Shown here: positions 1-6,124 of the stretch, piece by piece
Position numbering within the stretch: the stretch's first letter is position 1
Layout of the letters: every line of letters starts with the position of its first letter
Origin: Frankiaceae bacterium
Lineage (GTDB): Bacteria > Actinomycetota > Actinomycetes > Mycobacteriales > SCTD01
Direction of reading: 5' to 3'
Length of the DNA: 14,901 bases
Assembly: GCA_026786045.1 (NCBI GenBank)
Contig: JAJAYV010000323.1
Location: forward strand, 1 to 14,901
Notes under the pieces: model-generated
What the model saw: only the letters and a program-made list of their open reading frames with translations
The model's database searches: none
What the model was told of the DNA's origin: nothing
Program-made: the position numbers and the translations under genes

Positions 1-1
1 G

Positions 2-727
2 AGCGACGTCTACGCGATGGGCGGCCGGCCGGTCGTCGCCGTCAACCTGGTCGGCTGGCCGCGCGACAAGCTGCCCAAGGAGCTGCTGGCGGAGGTGCTG
101 CGCGGCGGCAACGACGTGGCCCGGCAGGCGGCCTGCTTCGTCGCCGGCGGCCACAGCATCGACGACCCCGAGCCGAAGTACGGCATGGCCGTCACCGGGC
201 TGGTCGACCCGGATCTGCTGCTGCGCAACGACTCCGCCGCTGTCGGGCTCCCGCTGACGCTCACCAAGCCGCTCGGCGTAGGAGTGCTCAACAACCGGCA
301 CAAGAGCACGGGTGAGGTCTTCGCGCACGCCGTCGACTCCATGGCGTCGCTCAACCGCGCCGCCAGCGAGGCGGCTGTCGTCGCCGGGGCGCGGGCCGCC
401 ACGGACGTCACCGGCTTCGGACTGCTGGGCCACCTGCACAAGATGATGCGGGCGAGCGGCACCACCGCGGTGGTGGACGCGGCGGCGGTGCCGTACCTGG
501 AGGGGGCGCGCGAGGCGCTGCGCGACGGCTACGTCAGCGGCGGGACGCGCCGCAACCTCGAGTGGGTGCAGCCGCACCTGGCCTCGGCGGTGGACGACGA
601 CGAGCTGCTGTTGCTCGCCGACGCGCAGACCAGCGGCGGCCTGCTCGTCGTCGGTCAGGTCCCCGGCTACCCGGTGGTCGGTGAGGTCGTCGCCCGGCGC
701 GCTCAGGTCACCCTCGAGGTGCGCTGA
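2..727 (+). CDS. selD: Selenide, water dikinase (selenophosphate synthetase), 5'-truncated by window edge
   Basis: Makes selenophosphate from selenide and ATP, the selenium donor for Sec-tRNA synthesis. The frame is open from base 2, so the start lies outside the window; 241 residues are visible against about 330-350 for the family. The N-terminal glycine-rich segment with the catalytic Cys/Sec and Lys is therefore not seen. Visible family motifs, in order: SDVYAMGG at the very start, GGHSIDDPEPKYG, TKPLGVGVLN, TDVTGFGLLGH and, near the C-terminus, DAQTSGGLL, all typical of SelD in the AIR-synthase-like fold. The C-terminus looks complete. The gene is on the opposite strand from the selenoprotein formate dehydrogenase further right, its likely main client here. 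Identification is firm; whether selA, selB and selC lie upstream cannot be seen. Confidence 0.96.
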   Translation, partial: SDVYAMGGRPVVAVNLVGWPRDKLPKELLAEVLRGGNDVARQAACFVAGGHSIDDPEPKYGMAVTGLVDPDLLLRNDSAAVGLPLTLTKPLGVGVLNNRHKSTGEVFAHAVDSMASLNRAASEAAVVAGARAATDVTGFGLLGHLHKMMRASGTTAVVDAAAVPYLEGAREALRDGYVSGGTRRNLEWVQPHLASAVDDDELLLLADAQTSGGLLVVGQVPGYPVVGEVVARRAQVTLEVR

Positions 728-795
728 TCCGCGGCACGGTGCTGGCGCCGCCGGGCGGCAGACCGTACGATCCGCGCCCAGAGCGAGGAGCTTTC
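728..795 (+). promoter_or_regulatory. selD-DUF4242 gap with possible -10 and short hairpin
   Basis: This 68-base gap holds a small GC hairpin (GCCGC 747-751, GCGGC 755-759, loop of three) and a -10-like TACGAT (766-771) about 25 bases before the next ATG. No convincing -35 is visible. A ribosome site GAGGAG lies about 5 bases before ATG 796. The downstream gene may have its own promoter or be read through from selD; the sequence does not decide. Confidence 0.3.
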
Positions 796-1065
796 ATGCC
801 CGTGTTCATGGTGGAGCGCCGGTTCGCGGACGACCTCGACGTCGACGCCGACTCCGCGGAGGGCATCAACCGGATCAACGCTGACGAGGACGTCAGCTGG
901 CTCTACTCCTTCCTGTCGGCGGACAAGCGCAAGACCTACTGTCTGTACGAGGCGCCGTCAGCCGAGGCGATCCGGCGCGCCGCCGCTCGGGCCGGCCTGC
1001 CGGCCGACGTCATCGTCGAGGTCACCGGCCGCATCCAGCCCGACGGCTCGATGACGGGAATCTGA
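796..1065 (+). CDS. DUF4242 / SCO4226-like small protein
   Basis: An 89-residue soluble protein with the pattern of the DUF4242 family: it opens MPVFMVERRF, has VSWLYSFLSADKRKTYCLYEAP in the middle and ends with the DVIVEVTGRI strand, consistent with a small ferredoxin-like alpha/beta fold. The S. coelicolor member SCO4226 has been described as a nickel-binding protein; a metal role here is only inferred. The start at ATG 796 is chosen because GAGGAG precedes it and the family begins at this MPxF motif; an in-frame upstream extension to 739 would be proline- and arginine-rich and unlike the family. It has no signal peptide or membrane segment. Only 8 bases separate its stop from the end of the convergent regulator gene. 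Its link to selD is positional only. Confidence 0.85.
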   Translation: MPVFMVERRFADDLDVDADSAEGINRINADEDVSWLYSFLSADKRKTYCLYEAPSAEAIRRAAARAGLPADVIVEVTGRIQPDGSMTGI

Positions 1066-1073
1066 GCCGCTCC

Positions 1074-3953
1074 CTACCGCAGCAGGTCGTGGGCCGCGGC
1101 GTAGACCGCGGCCTGCGTGCGGTTCGTCGTGCCGGTTTTGGCCAGGATGCTGCGCACGTGGTTGGCCGCGGTGTGCTCGCTGATGCACAGCCGCTTGCCG
1201 ATCTCGCGGTTGAGCAGCCCCTCCCCTAGCAACCGCAGCACCGCAGTCTCCCGGTCGGTGAGACCGTCGCGGTGCTGCTCCGGCACACGCCCCGTCGACC
1301 GGCTGACCAGCCGCAGCGGGCGCACCAGTCCCAGCGGCTCGGCCAGTGCCCGGGTCCGGCGCACGAGCGCCTCGACCTCCTCGCGGTCCGCCCCGGCCCG
1401 ACGTCGGTGCACGACCGTGGCGGCCAGCGTGTGCGCCTCGTGCACGACCGCTCCGGTACGCCGGTCGAGCGCCAGTGCGGACGCGAGCTCCTGCTCCGCG
1501 CCCGGGCGCCCGAGCAACGAGTCGACCGCGCCGAGATAGCGGTCGGCGCTGCCGAACAGGGCGACGAACTGCCCCGCGACCAGATTGAGGCCGGCGTACT
1601 CCGCCAGCTCGGGTCGGAGCCGTTCGGCGGCGGCGGCGTCGCCGAGGTGCAGCGCCGCCTCGACGAGGAAGGCAAGGACCGCCGGCCACTGGGCCGAGTC
1701 GCGGTAGAGCGCCAGGCCGTCCGCCAGCAGCCAGTGCAGCAGCCGGGCCGCCGGCTCGTCGAGCTCGAGCTCGGTGTAGAGAGCGAGCAGTCCCGGCGCC
1801 CAGTGCTCCGTCGGCGCCTCCGTGCCCGTGATCAGCGGGCGGACCCGCTGCACCGCACCGGACTCCCGGCGCAGCATGAACGTCTGCACGGCGGACGGCC
1901 CCTCGGTGCCGTCCGTGCCGCACCGGTCGCCGAGCTCGAGCAAGGCGGCGCAGGTGCGCTGCGCTGCGGCGAAGTCGCCGGACACGAACTGCCGGCCGTA
2001 CTCCAGGCACCCGGCCATGTACTCGAAGAAGCCCTGCCCTGTGCCCTGCGACATGCGGACGAGATCGGTCTGCGCGTGGGCCCAGCCGTCCGGGTCGCCC
2101 TGGACGTAGGAGATGATCCCGCGGTAGTAGGCGGCCGGGCCGAGGTGGCCGAGGTCGCCGGTGCGGTGGGCGAGCGCCGAGAGCTCGGTGGCCCGCGCGA
2201 GCTTGTCCGGCACGTCCTGCGGACGCAGGCCGTGCCACAGGCTGGCCTGCAGTGCGTGGGCGAGCAGCCCGTCGTCGCCGAGCCGCCTCGCCCGCACCAC
2301 GGCGTCGGCGCCCACGCTGCGCGCCGACTCGGTGTCACCCGTGAAGGCCAGGGCGCGTCCCAGGCTCGCCAGCGCCCGGATCCGCAGCGGGTCGTCCTGG
2401 TCCGGCGGCCCCGTGCCGAGCGCGCTCGAGAGCAGCTCGACGGCGCGGTGGCCGGGCAGGCCCGGGCGCCAGGCCGCGGCCTCGTAGAGCACGGCGCCCT
2501 GCAGCTGCGTGCGGGGATCGGCCGATCCGGCCACCTGCTCGGCCAGCTTGCGCGCACGCGCGAAGTCGCCGCCCAGCAGGTGGCTGCGCGCAGCGGACAG
2601 CCGCAGCACCTCCTGCTGCGCCGGGTCTTCGCTCAGCCCGGCGGCCTGCTCGTAGCCGCGCGCGGCATCCTCGTGCGCCAGGGCGCGCGCCGCACCCTGC
2701 GCGGCTTCGACCAGGTAGTGCACGGCCTGGTCGCCGAAGCCCAGGGCGTGCGCCTGGCTGTAGTGGTGCGCCAGCGCCTGGACCTTGCCGGCTGAGCTCC
2801 CGGGGCGGGCCTCCAGCACAGCAGCCACCCGGGCGTGCTGGCGCGCGCGCCTCGAGGGCGGCAGCAGCTCGGTCACGGCCTGCCGGGCCAGGGCGTGCGG
2901 GAACCGGTACCGGCCGGGCGCCACGCACTGCAGCAGGCCGTACGCCACGCCGTGGTCGAGGGCGCTCAGGGTCGTGTCGCTGCTCCAGGCCGACGCCGCC
3001 TGCAGAGTCGCGACGTCCACCTCCTCCCCGACCACGGCGGCCAGCTCGAGCGTCTGGCGCTGCGGTTCCGACAGCTCGAGCAGTCGGCTGTGGAGCGCGT
3101 CGCGGATGGAGCGGGGGGCTTCGGCGGGCGCGCGGTCCAGCGCCGAGAGCCCGCCGCGCGCCGACACGTCGCGCCAGACCTCGCGCAGGAAGAACGGGTT
3201 GCCGCCGGTCAGGTCGCGCAGGACCGCGGCCGGCCCGCGTGCCCGGTGCAGCGGCACGCCGGCCTGCCGCACGAGGAAGTCGGCGATGTCCTCGGTCCGC
3301 AGCCCGTCCAGGTCGAGCCGCCGCACGCCGTCGAGCCGGTACAGCCGCGACACGGTGCCGGTCAGCCGCGCGGACGCGTCGGGCGCCGTCGTCCGGTGCG
3401 TGACGAGCACGAGCACCCGCGACTCGGTCATCCGCTCCACCAGGTAGGTGAGCAGCTCCAGCGCCGGCGGACCGGCCCAGTGCACGTCCTCCAGCGCCAG
3501 CACCAGCGGTTGGGCCCGGCTCCGCTGCACCAAGGCGTCGACGACGCCGTCGTACACCTGACGCCGGTGCTCGGGACGGTCCGAAGCCTCGCGCTCCGTC
3601 GTCCGACCGGCCACGACCCGCAGTCCTTCCACGGCGGCGTCCCCGACCGGCAGGTCGGCCAGCAGCGCCTCGACGGGCTCGACGAAGGGCTGGTAGGGCA
3701 GCCCCAGGTCGGCCACGCAGCTGCCGACGAGGACGCACGCCCCCTGCGCGTCCAGGCCGGTGCACTTCTCGGCGAGCAGCCTGGACTTGCCTGCCCCCGG
3801 CTCGCCGCCGATCACGACCACCTGACGGTCGCCGTCCAGGACGCGCGACCAGGCGTCGTCGAGCACGGCCAGCTCGGGAGAGCGGCCCACCAGCACAGGC
3901 TGGGCCGTGCCGGTCCACCGCAGCGGCAGGCGGGGACGTGCCGGAGCAGCCAC
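1074..3953 (-). CDS. LAL-type LuxR-family transcriptional regulator with AAA ATPase domain
   Basis: A 959-residue large ATP-binding LuxR regulator. The N-terminal ATPase module opens with LVGRSPELAVLDDAW (21-35), followed by Walker A GGEPGAGKS (49-57) and Walker B VLALEDVHW (151-159). The middle, roughly 380-880, is alanine- and leucine-rich helical repeat of the TPR/MalT type, probably the sensing part. The last 65 residues form a LuxR HTH (LTDRETAVLRLLGEG, NREIGKRLCISEHTAANHV, then ILAKTGTTNRTQA). Length and domain order are normal for the family, with no break. The start is GTG 3951-3953, with no clear Shine-Dalgarno; a TACCGT -10 six bases upstream suggests a leaderless message. It diverges from the FAD oxidase gene, which makes that gene and the adjacent cupin gene its first candidate targets. 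The ligand is unknown. Confidence 0.93.
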   Translation of the reverse strand: MAAPARPRLPLRWTGTAQPVLVGRSPELAVLDDAWSRVLDGDRQVVVIGGEPGAGKSRLLAEKCTGLDAQGACVLVGSCVADLGLPYQPFVEPVEALLADLPVGDAAVEGLRVVAGRTTEREASDRPEHRRQVYDGVVDALVQRSRAQPLVLALEDVHWAGPPALELLTYLVERMTESRVLVLVTHRTTAPDASARLTGTVSRLYRLDGVRRLDLDGLRTEDIADFLVRQAGVPLHRARGPAAVLRDLTGGNPFFLREVWRDVSARGGLSALDRAPAEAPRSIRDALHSRLLELSEPQRQTLELAAVVGEEVDVATLQAASAWSSDTTLSALDHGVAYGLLQCVAPGRYRFPHALARQAVTELLPPSRRARQHARVAAVLEARPGSSAGKVQALAHHYSQAHALGFGDQAVHYLVEAAQGAARALAHEDAARGYEQAAGLSEDPAQQEVLRLSAARSHLLGGDFARARKLAEQVAGSADPRTQLQGAVLYEAAAWRPGLPGHRAVELLSSALGTGPPDQDDPLRIRALASLGRALAFTGDTESARSVGADAVVRARRLGDDGLLAHALQASLWHGLRPQDVPDKLARATELSALAHRTGDLGHLGPAAYYRGIISYVQGDPDGWAHAQTDLVRMSQGTGQGFFEYMAGCLEYGRQFVSGDFAAAQRTCAALLELGDRCGTDGTEGPSAVQTFMLRRESGAVQRVRPLITGTEAPTEHWAPGLLALYTELELDEPAARLLHWLLADGLALYRDSAQWPAVLAFLVEAALHLGDAAAAERLRPELAEYAGLNLVAGQFVALFGSADRYLGAVDSLLGRPGAEQELASALALDRRTGAVVHEAHTLAATVVHRRRAGADREEVEALVRRTRALAEPLGLVRPLRLVSRSTGRVPEQHRDGLTDRETAVLRLLGEGLLNREIGKRLCISEHTAANHVRSILAKTGTTNRTQAAVYAAAHDLLR

Positions 3954-3989
3954 CTGTCGACGGTAGACCCGCGCCCCGCGTCGCGTCGA
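3954..3989 (-). promoter_or_regulatory. Putative promoter of the LAL regulator, leaderless
   Basis: Reading the minus strand, TCGACG (3989-3984) and TACCGT (3965-3960) are separated by 18 bases and resemble -35 and -10 boxes. The -10 ends 7 bases before the GTG start codon, so transcription would begin at or next to that codon. This spacing is common in actinobacterial leaderless genes. The call rests on pattern only. Confidence 0.4.
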
Positions 3990-4001
3990 GGATGGCGCGG
4001 A

Positions 4002-4019
4002 CTGATCAGATCTGATCAG
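4002..4019. promoter_or_regulatory. 18-bp perfect palindrome, candidate operator
   Basis: CTGATCAGATCTGATCAG is identical to its own reverse complement. It contains GATCAG at 4004-4009 and again at 4014-4019, ten bases apart, and a third copy at 4040-4045. It sits about 12 bases upstream of the putative regulator -35 box and about 100 bases before the FAD oxidase start, the usual place for a shared operator between divergent genes. Its AT content is markedly higher than its surroundings. The binding protein is unknown; the adjacent LAL regulator is the obvious candidate. Confidence 0.55.
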
Positions 4020-4116
4020 GCGGTCCGCTCAGCGATGTCGATCAGTCCTGGTCATGTGCTGCGGCACCGTTCCTCCTAGCGTCGCTGCTCCCAGGCCGAG
4101 CGCACGAGGAGCAGCG

Positions 4117-5487
4117 ATGACGGCAGTAGCAAGGCAGGTGCTTGAAGAGCGGGTGCGAGGACAGGTCGTGCGCCCGGAGGACGCCGACTACGAACAGGCC
4201 CGCCGGGTCTACAACCACATGATCGATGCGAGGCCCGCCGCGGTGGTGCGGTGTGCGGGCGTCGACGACGTGGTCGCCGTGGTGCGCTACGCCGCCGAGT
4301 CCGGGACCGCTCTCGCCGTGCGCGGCGGCGGCCACAGCGTGCCGGGCTTCGGGACCGCGGACGGCGCGGTCGTCGCCGACCTGTCGCGCATGGCGGACGT
4401 GGTCGTCGACCCGGTCGCACGCACCGCGACAGCGGGTGGCGGGTCGACCTGGGCGAGCTTCAACGACGCCACGGGCGCGCACGGCCTGGCGACCACCGGA
4501 GGGATCATCTCCACCACCGGTGTCGGCGGCCTGACGCTCGGCGGCGGCATCGGCTACCTCAGCCGCGGCTACGGCCTGTCGTGCGACAACCTGCTGTCGG
4601 CGCAGGTCGTGACCGCCGACGGCTCGGTGCTCACCGCCAGCGAGCAGGAGCACCCGGACCTGTTCTGGGCCCTGCGCGGTGGCGGTGGCAACTTCGGGGT
4701 GGCCACCGAGCTCACCTTCCGGCTGCACCCGGTCGGTGACATCTACGGCGGCCCGATGTTCTTCGAGCTCCGCGACGCCGTCGCGCTGCTGTCCTACTTC
4801 CGGGACTTCATCAGGGACGCCCCGCGGGAGTACGGCGGCTTCCCCGCCTTCCAGATCGCCCCGCCGCTGCCCTTCGTGCCGCCGGACCGGGTCGGCGACA
4901 CCTTCGTCGCGTTGGTCTCCTGCTGGACCGGGTCGGTCGCCGAGGGGGAGCGGATCCTGCGGGGCTTCCGCGAGGTCGCGGCGCCGGTGGCCGAGCACGT
5001 CGGCGTGATGCCCTACGCCGCGCTCAACAGCGCCTTCGACCCGCTGGTGCCGCCCGGGCTGCAGCACTACTGGAAGGCCGCGTTCGTCACCGAGCTGACC
5101 GACGACGCAATCCTGGCCCACGTCGAGCACGGCGCCCGGGTCCCGACGGTCAACTCGACCGTCCACCTCTACCCGATCAATGGGGCCTGCCACGATGTCC
5201 CCGCGGACGCCACGGCGTTCGGACACCGGGAGGCGATGTTCGCGCCCGTGATCGCCGGCATGTGGCCGGACCCGGCCGACAACGCCCGCAACACCGCCTG
5301 GGTCAAGGACTACTACGCCGCGGTGGCGCCGCACTCGCAGGCCGGCGGCTATGTCAACTTCGCGTCCTCGGACGACCAGGCCCGGGTGGCCGACAACTAC
5401 GGCGCCAACTACGCGCGGCTGCTCGAGGTCAAGCGCCGCTACGACCCGGACAACCTGTTCCGCCTCAACCAGAACATCGTGCCCTGA
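4117..5487 (+). CDS. FAD-dependent oxidoreductase, berberine bridge enzyme-like (VAO/PCMH family)
   Basis: A 456-residue flavoprotein oxidase. Its N-terminal PCMH FAD-binding domain contains AVRGGGHSVPGFG with His73, the position that carries the 8-alpha-histidyl FAD link in this family, and then the glycine-rich GVGGLTLGGGIGYLSRGYG loop. The C-terminal BBE segment is typical: YGANYARLLEVKRRYDPDN followed by LFRLNQNIVP. The Cys that makes the second FAD bond in plant BBE and some bacterial oligosaccharide oxidases appears absent (the loop reads IISTTGVGG), so single covalent attachment is likely. The start ATG 4117 is preferred over an upstream in-frame ATG at 4054 because GAGGAG (4106-4111) lies five bases before it and the extra stretch does not look like the family. 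No signal peptide is seen, suggesting a cytoplasmic enzyme. The substrate cannot be named; sugars, polyketides and alkaloid-like compounds are all known for relatives. Confidence 0.92.
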   Translation: MTAVARQVLEERVRGQVVRPEDADYEQARRVYNHMIDARPAAVVRCAGVDDVVAVVRYAAESGTALAVRGGGHSVPGFGTADGAVVADLSRMADVVVDPVARTATAGGGSTWASFNDATGAHGLATTGGIISTTGVGGLTLGGGIGYLSRGYGLSCDNLLSAQVVTADGSVLTASEQEHPDLFWALRGGGGNFGVATELTFRLHPVGDIYGGPMFFELRDAVALLSYFRDFIRDAPREYGGFPAFQIAPPLPFVPPDRVGDTFVALVSCWTGSVAEGERILRGFREVAAPVAEHVGVMPYAALNSAFDPLVPPGLQHYWKAAFVTELTDDAILAHVEHGARVPTVNSTVHLYPINGACHDVPADATAFGHREAMFAPVIAGMWPDPADNARNTAWVKDYYAAVAPHSQAGGYVNFASSDDQARVADNYGANYARLLEVKRRYDPDNLFRLNQNIVP

Positions 5488-5495
5488 GCGGCACG

Positions 5496-5522
5496 CCCAC
5501 CCACCCACCCACCCACCCACCC
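5496..5522. repeat. (CCCA)6-CCC tetranucleotide tract
   Basis: Six perfect CCCA units followed by CCC give seven C3 runs spaced by single A bases. The minus strand therefore carries seven G3 runs with one-base loops, a strong G-quadruplex pattern, and the plus strand could form an i-motif. It lies 9 bases after the oxidase stop and ends 9 bases before the cupin ribosome site. It could slip in length or affect coupling between the two genes. Confidence 0.85.
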
Positions 5523-5541
5523 GTGACACCCAGGAGGAAGC

Positions 5542-5907
5542 ATGCGTGCCATCGACCGGACCGACCTGCCCATGGCGATCGAGGGGGGAGGTGTCGAGTT
5601 CCGGACGGACCGGGCGGGTGACCAGAGCATCGCGTGGGTGCGGTTGCCCGCAGGAGCCGACCTGCGGCCCGGCCTCGTCGGCCTACCCGACGACCTGTGC
5701 GCGTGCCCGCACTGGGGCTACATGGTCTCCGGCCGCCTGCTGATGCACGGCAAGGACGGCGACACGACGTACGAGGCCGGGCAGGCCTTCTACTGGGCGC
5801 CCGGGCACGCACCGGAGGCCCTGACGGACTGCGAGTACGTGGACGTCTCTCCGACGGCCGAGCTCGAGCCGGTCGTGCGGCACCTGCAGGGCGCCGGTCC
5901 GGCCTGA
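5542..5907 (+). CDS. Small cupin-like protein
   Basis: A 121-residue protein with a single-domain cupin pattern. The first motif region includes CACPHWGYMVSGRLLMHGKDG (histidine and an aromatic just before the glycine turn), and the second includes YEAGQAFYWAPGHAPEAL followed by a YVDVSPT strand. Metal ligands are not fully canonical: His57 and the His of PGH are visible, but the usual HxH pair of the first motif is absent, so enzymatic activity is uncertain. A strong ribosome site, AGGAGG (5532-5537), lies four bases before ATG 5542. It follows the FAD oxidase by 54 bases on the same strand and probably shares its transcript. It may act on, bind or isomerise the oxidase product, but no function is shown by the sequence. 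Confidence 0.75.
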   Translation: MRAIDRTDLPMAIEGGGVEFRTDRAGDQSIAWVRLPAGADLRPGLVGLPDDLCACPHWGYMVSGRLLMHGKDGDTTYEAGQAFYWAPGHAPEALTDCEYVDVSPTAELEPVVRHLQGAGPA

Positions 5908-5920
5908 GCCACCAGACCAC

Positions 5921-5952
5921 GCAGCCGGGCCCCCGGGCGGGAACCCGGCTGC
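5921..5952 (+). terminator. Hairpin terminator after the cupin gene
   Basis: A perfect 9-bp stem, GCAGCCGGG (5921-5929) with CCCGGCTGC (5944-5952), encloses a 14-base loop 14 bases past the cupin stop. There is no U-run, which is usual for high-GC actinobacterial terminators. Being in a convergent gap it may act in both directions. Confidence 0.65.
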
Positions 5953-5959
5953 GCGAGGG

Positions 5960-5974
5960 CCGACCGGTGGTCGG
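5960..5974 (-). terminator. Short hairpin ending the formate dehydrogenase operon
   Basis: CCGACC (5960-5965) and GGTCGG (5969-5974) form a 6-bp stem with a three-base loop immediately after the stop codon of the small subunit gene on the minus strand. Together with the adjacent 9-bp hairpin it probably terminates the five-gene operon. Confidence 0.45.
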
Positions 5975-6124
5975 TCAGCCGGTGAACAACGCGGCGGCCT
6001 TCTTGGCCGTCTCGAAGATCCCGTAGGCCAGTGGGATCCCGACGAAGGCCCAGGCGAAGGCGAGCTTTCCGCCCATGCCGGCGCTGGCGTGCTCGTCGTG
6101 GTGCTGCTCGGTGCGGGTGCTCAT
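5975..6124 (-). CDS. MFS transporter small subunit, 49 residues
   Basis: A very short gene encoding a histidine-rich hydrophilic head (MSTRTEQHHDEHASAGMGGK, residues 1-20), one hydrophobic helix (roughly LAFAWAFVGIPLAYGIFETA, 21-40) and a short basic/alanine tail ending LFTG. Its ATG overlaps the transporter's TGA as ATGA (6121-6124), and GAGGAG in the end of the transporter gene serves as ribosome site, so its translation should be coupled. Tiny single-helix proteins encoded directly after OFA-type MFS genes are annotated in actinobacteria as transporter small subunits; assignment here rests on that position, size and helix. The role (assembly, stability or regulation of the carrier) is not known. 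The four histidines in the head could bind metal, but this is speculative. Confidence 0.78.
   Translation of the reverse strand: MSTRTEQHHDEHASAGMGGKLAFAWAFVGIPLAYGIFETAKKAAALFTG

Noticed and set aside
1272..2795. 507-codon plus-strand open frame within the LAL regulator
   Set aside because: Shadow frame of a well-supported gene, rich in Arg, Gln and Gly with no motifs.
3954..4116. Possible tRNA-Sec or small RNA in the divergent gap
   Set aside because: No cloverleaf or long acceptor arm is visible; the only structure is the 18-bp palindrome, which fits a DNA operator better.
4042..5529. 495-codon minus-strand open frame opposite the FAD oxidase
   Set aside because: It is antisense to a clear enzyme gene, has a repetitive VGH/RR composition, and its start lies in the CCCA repeat.
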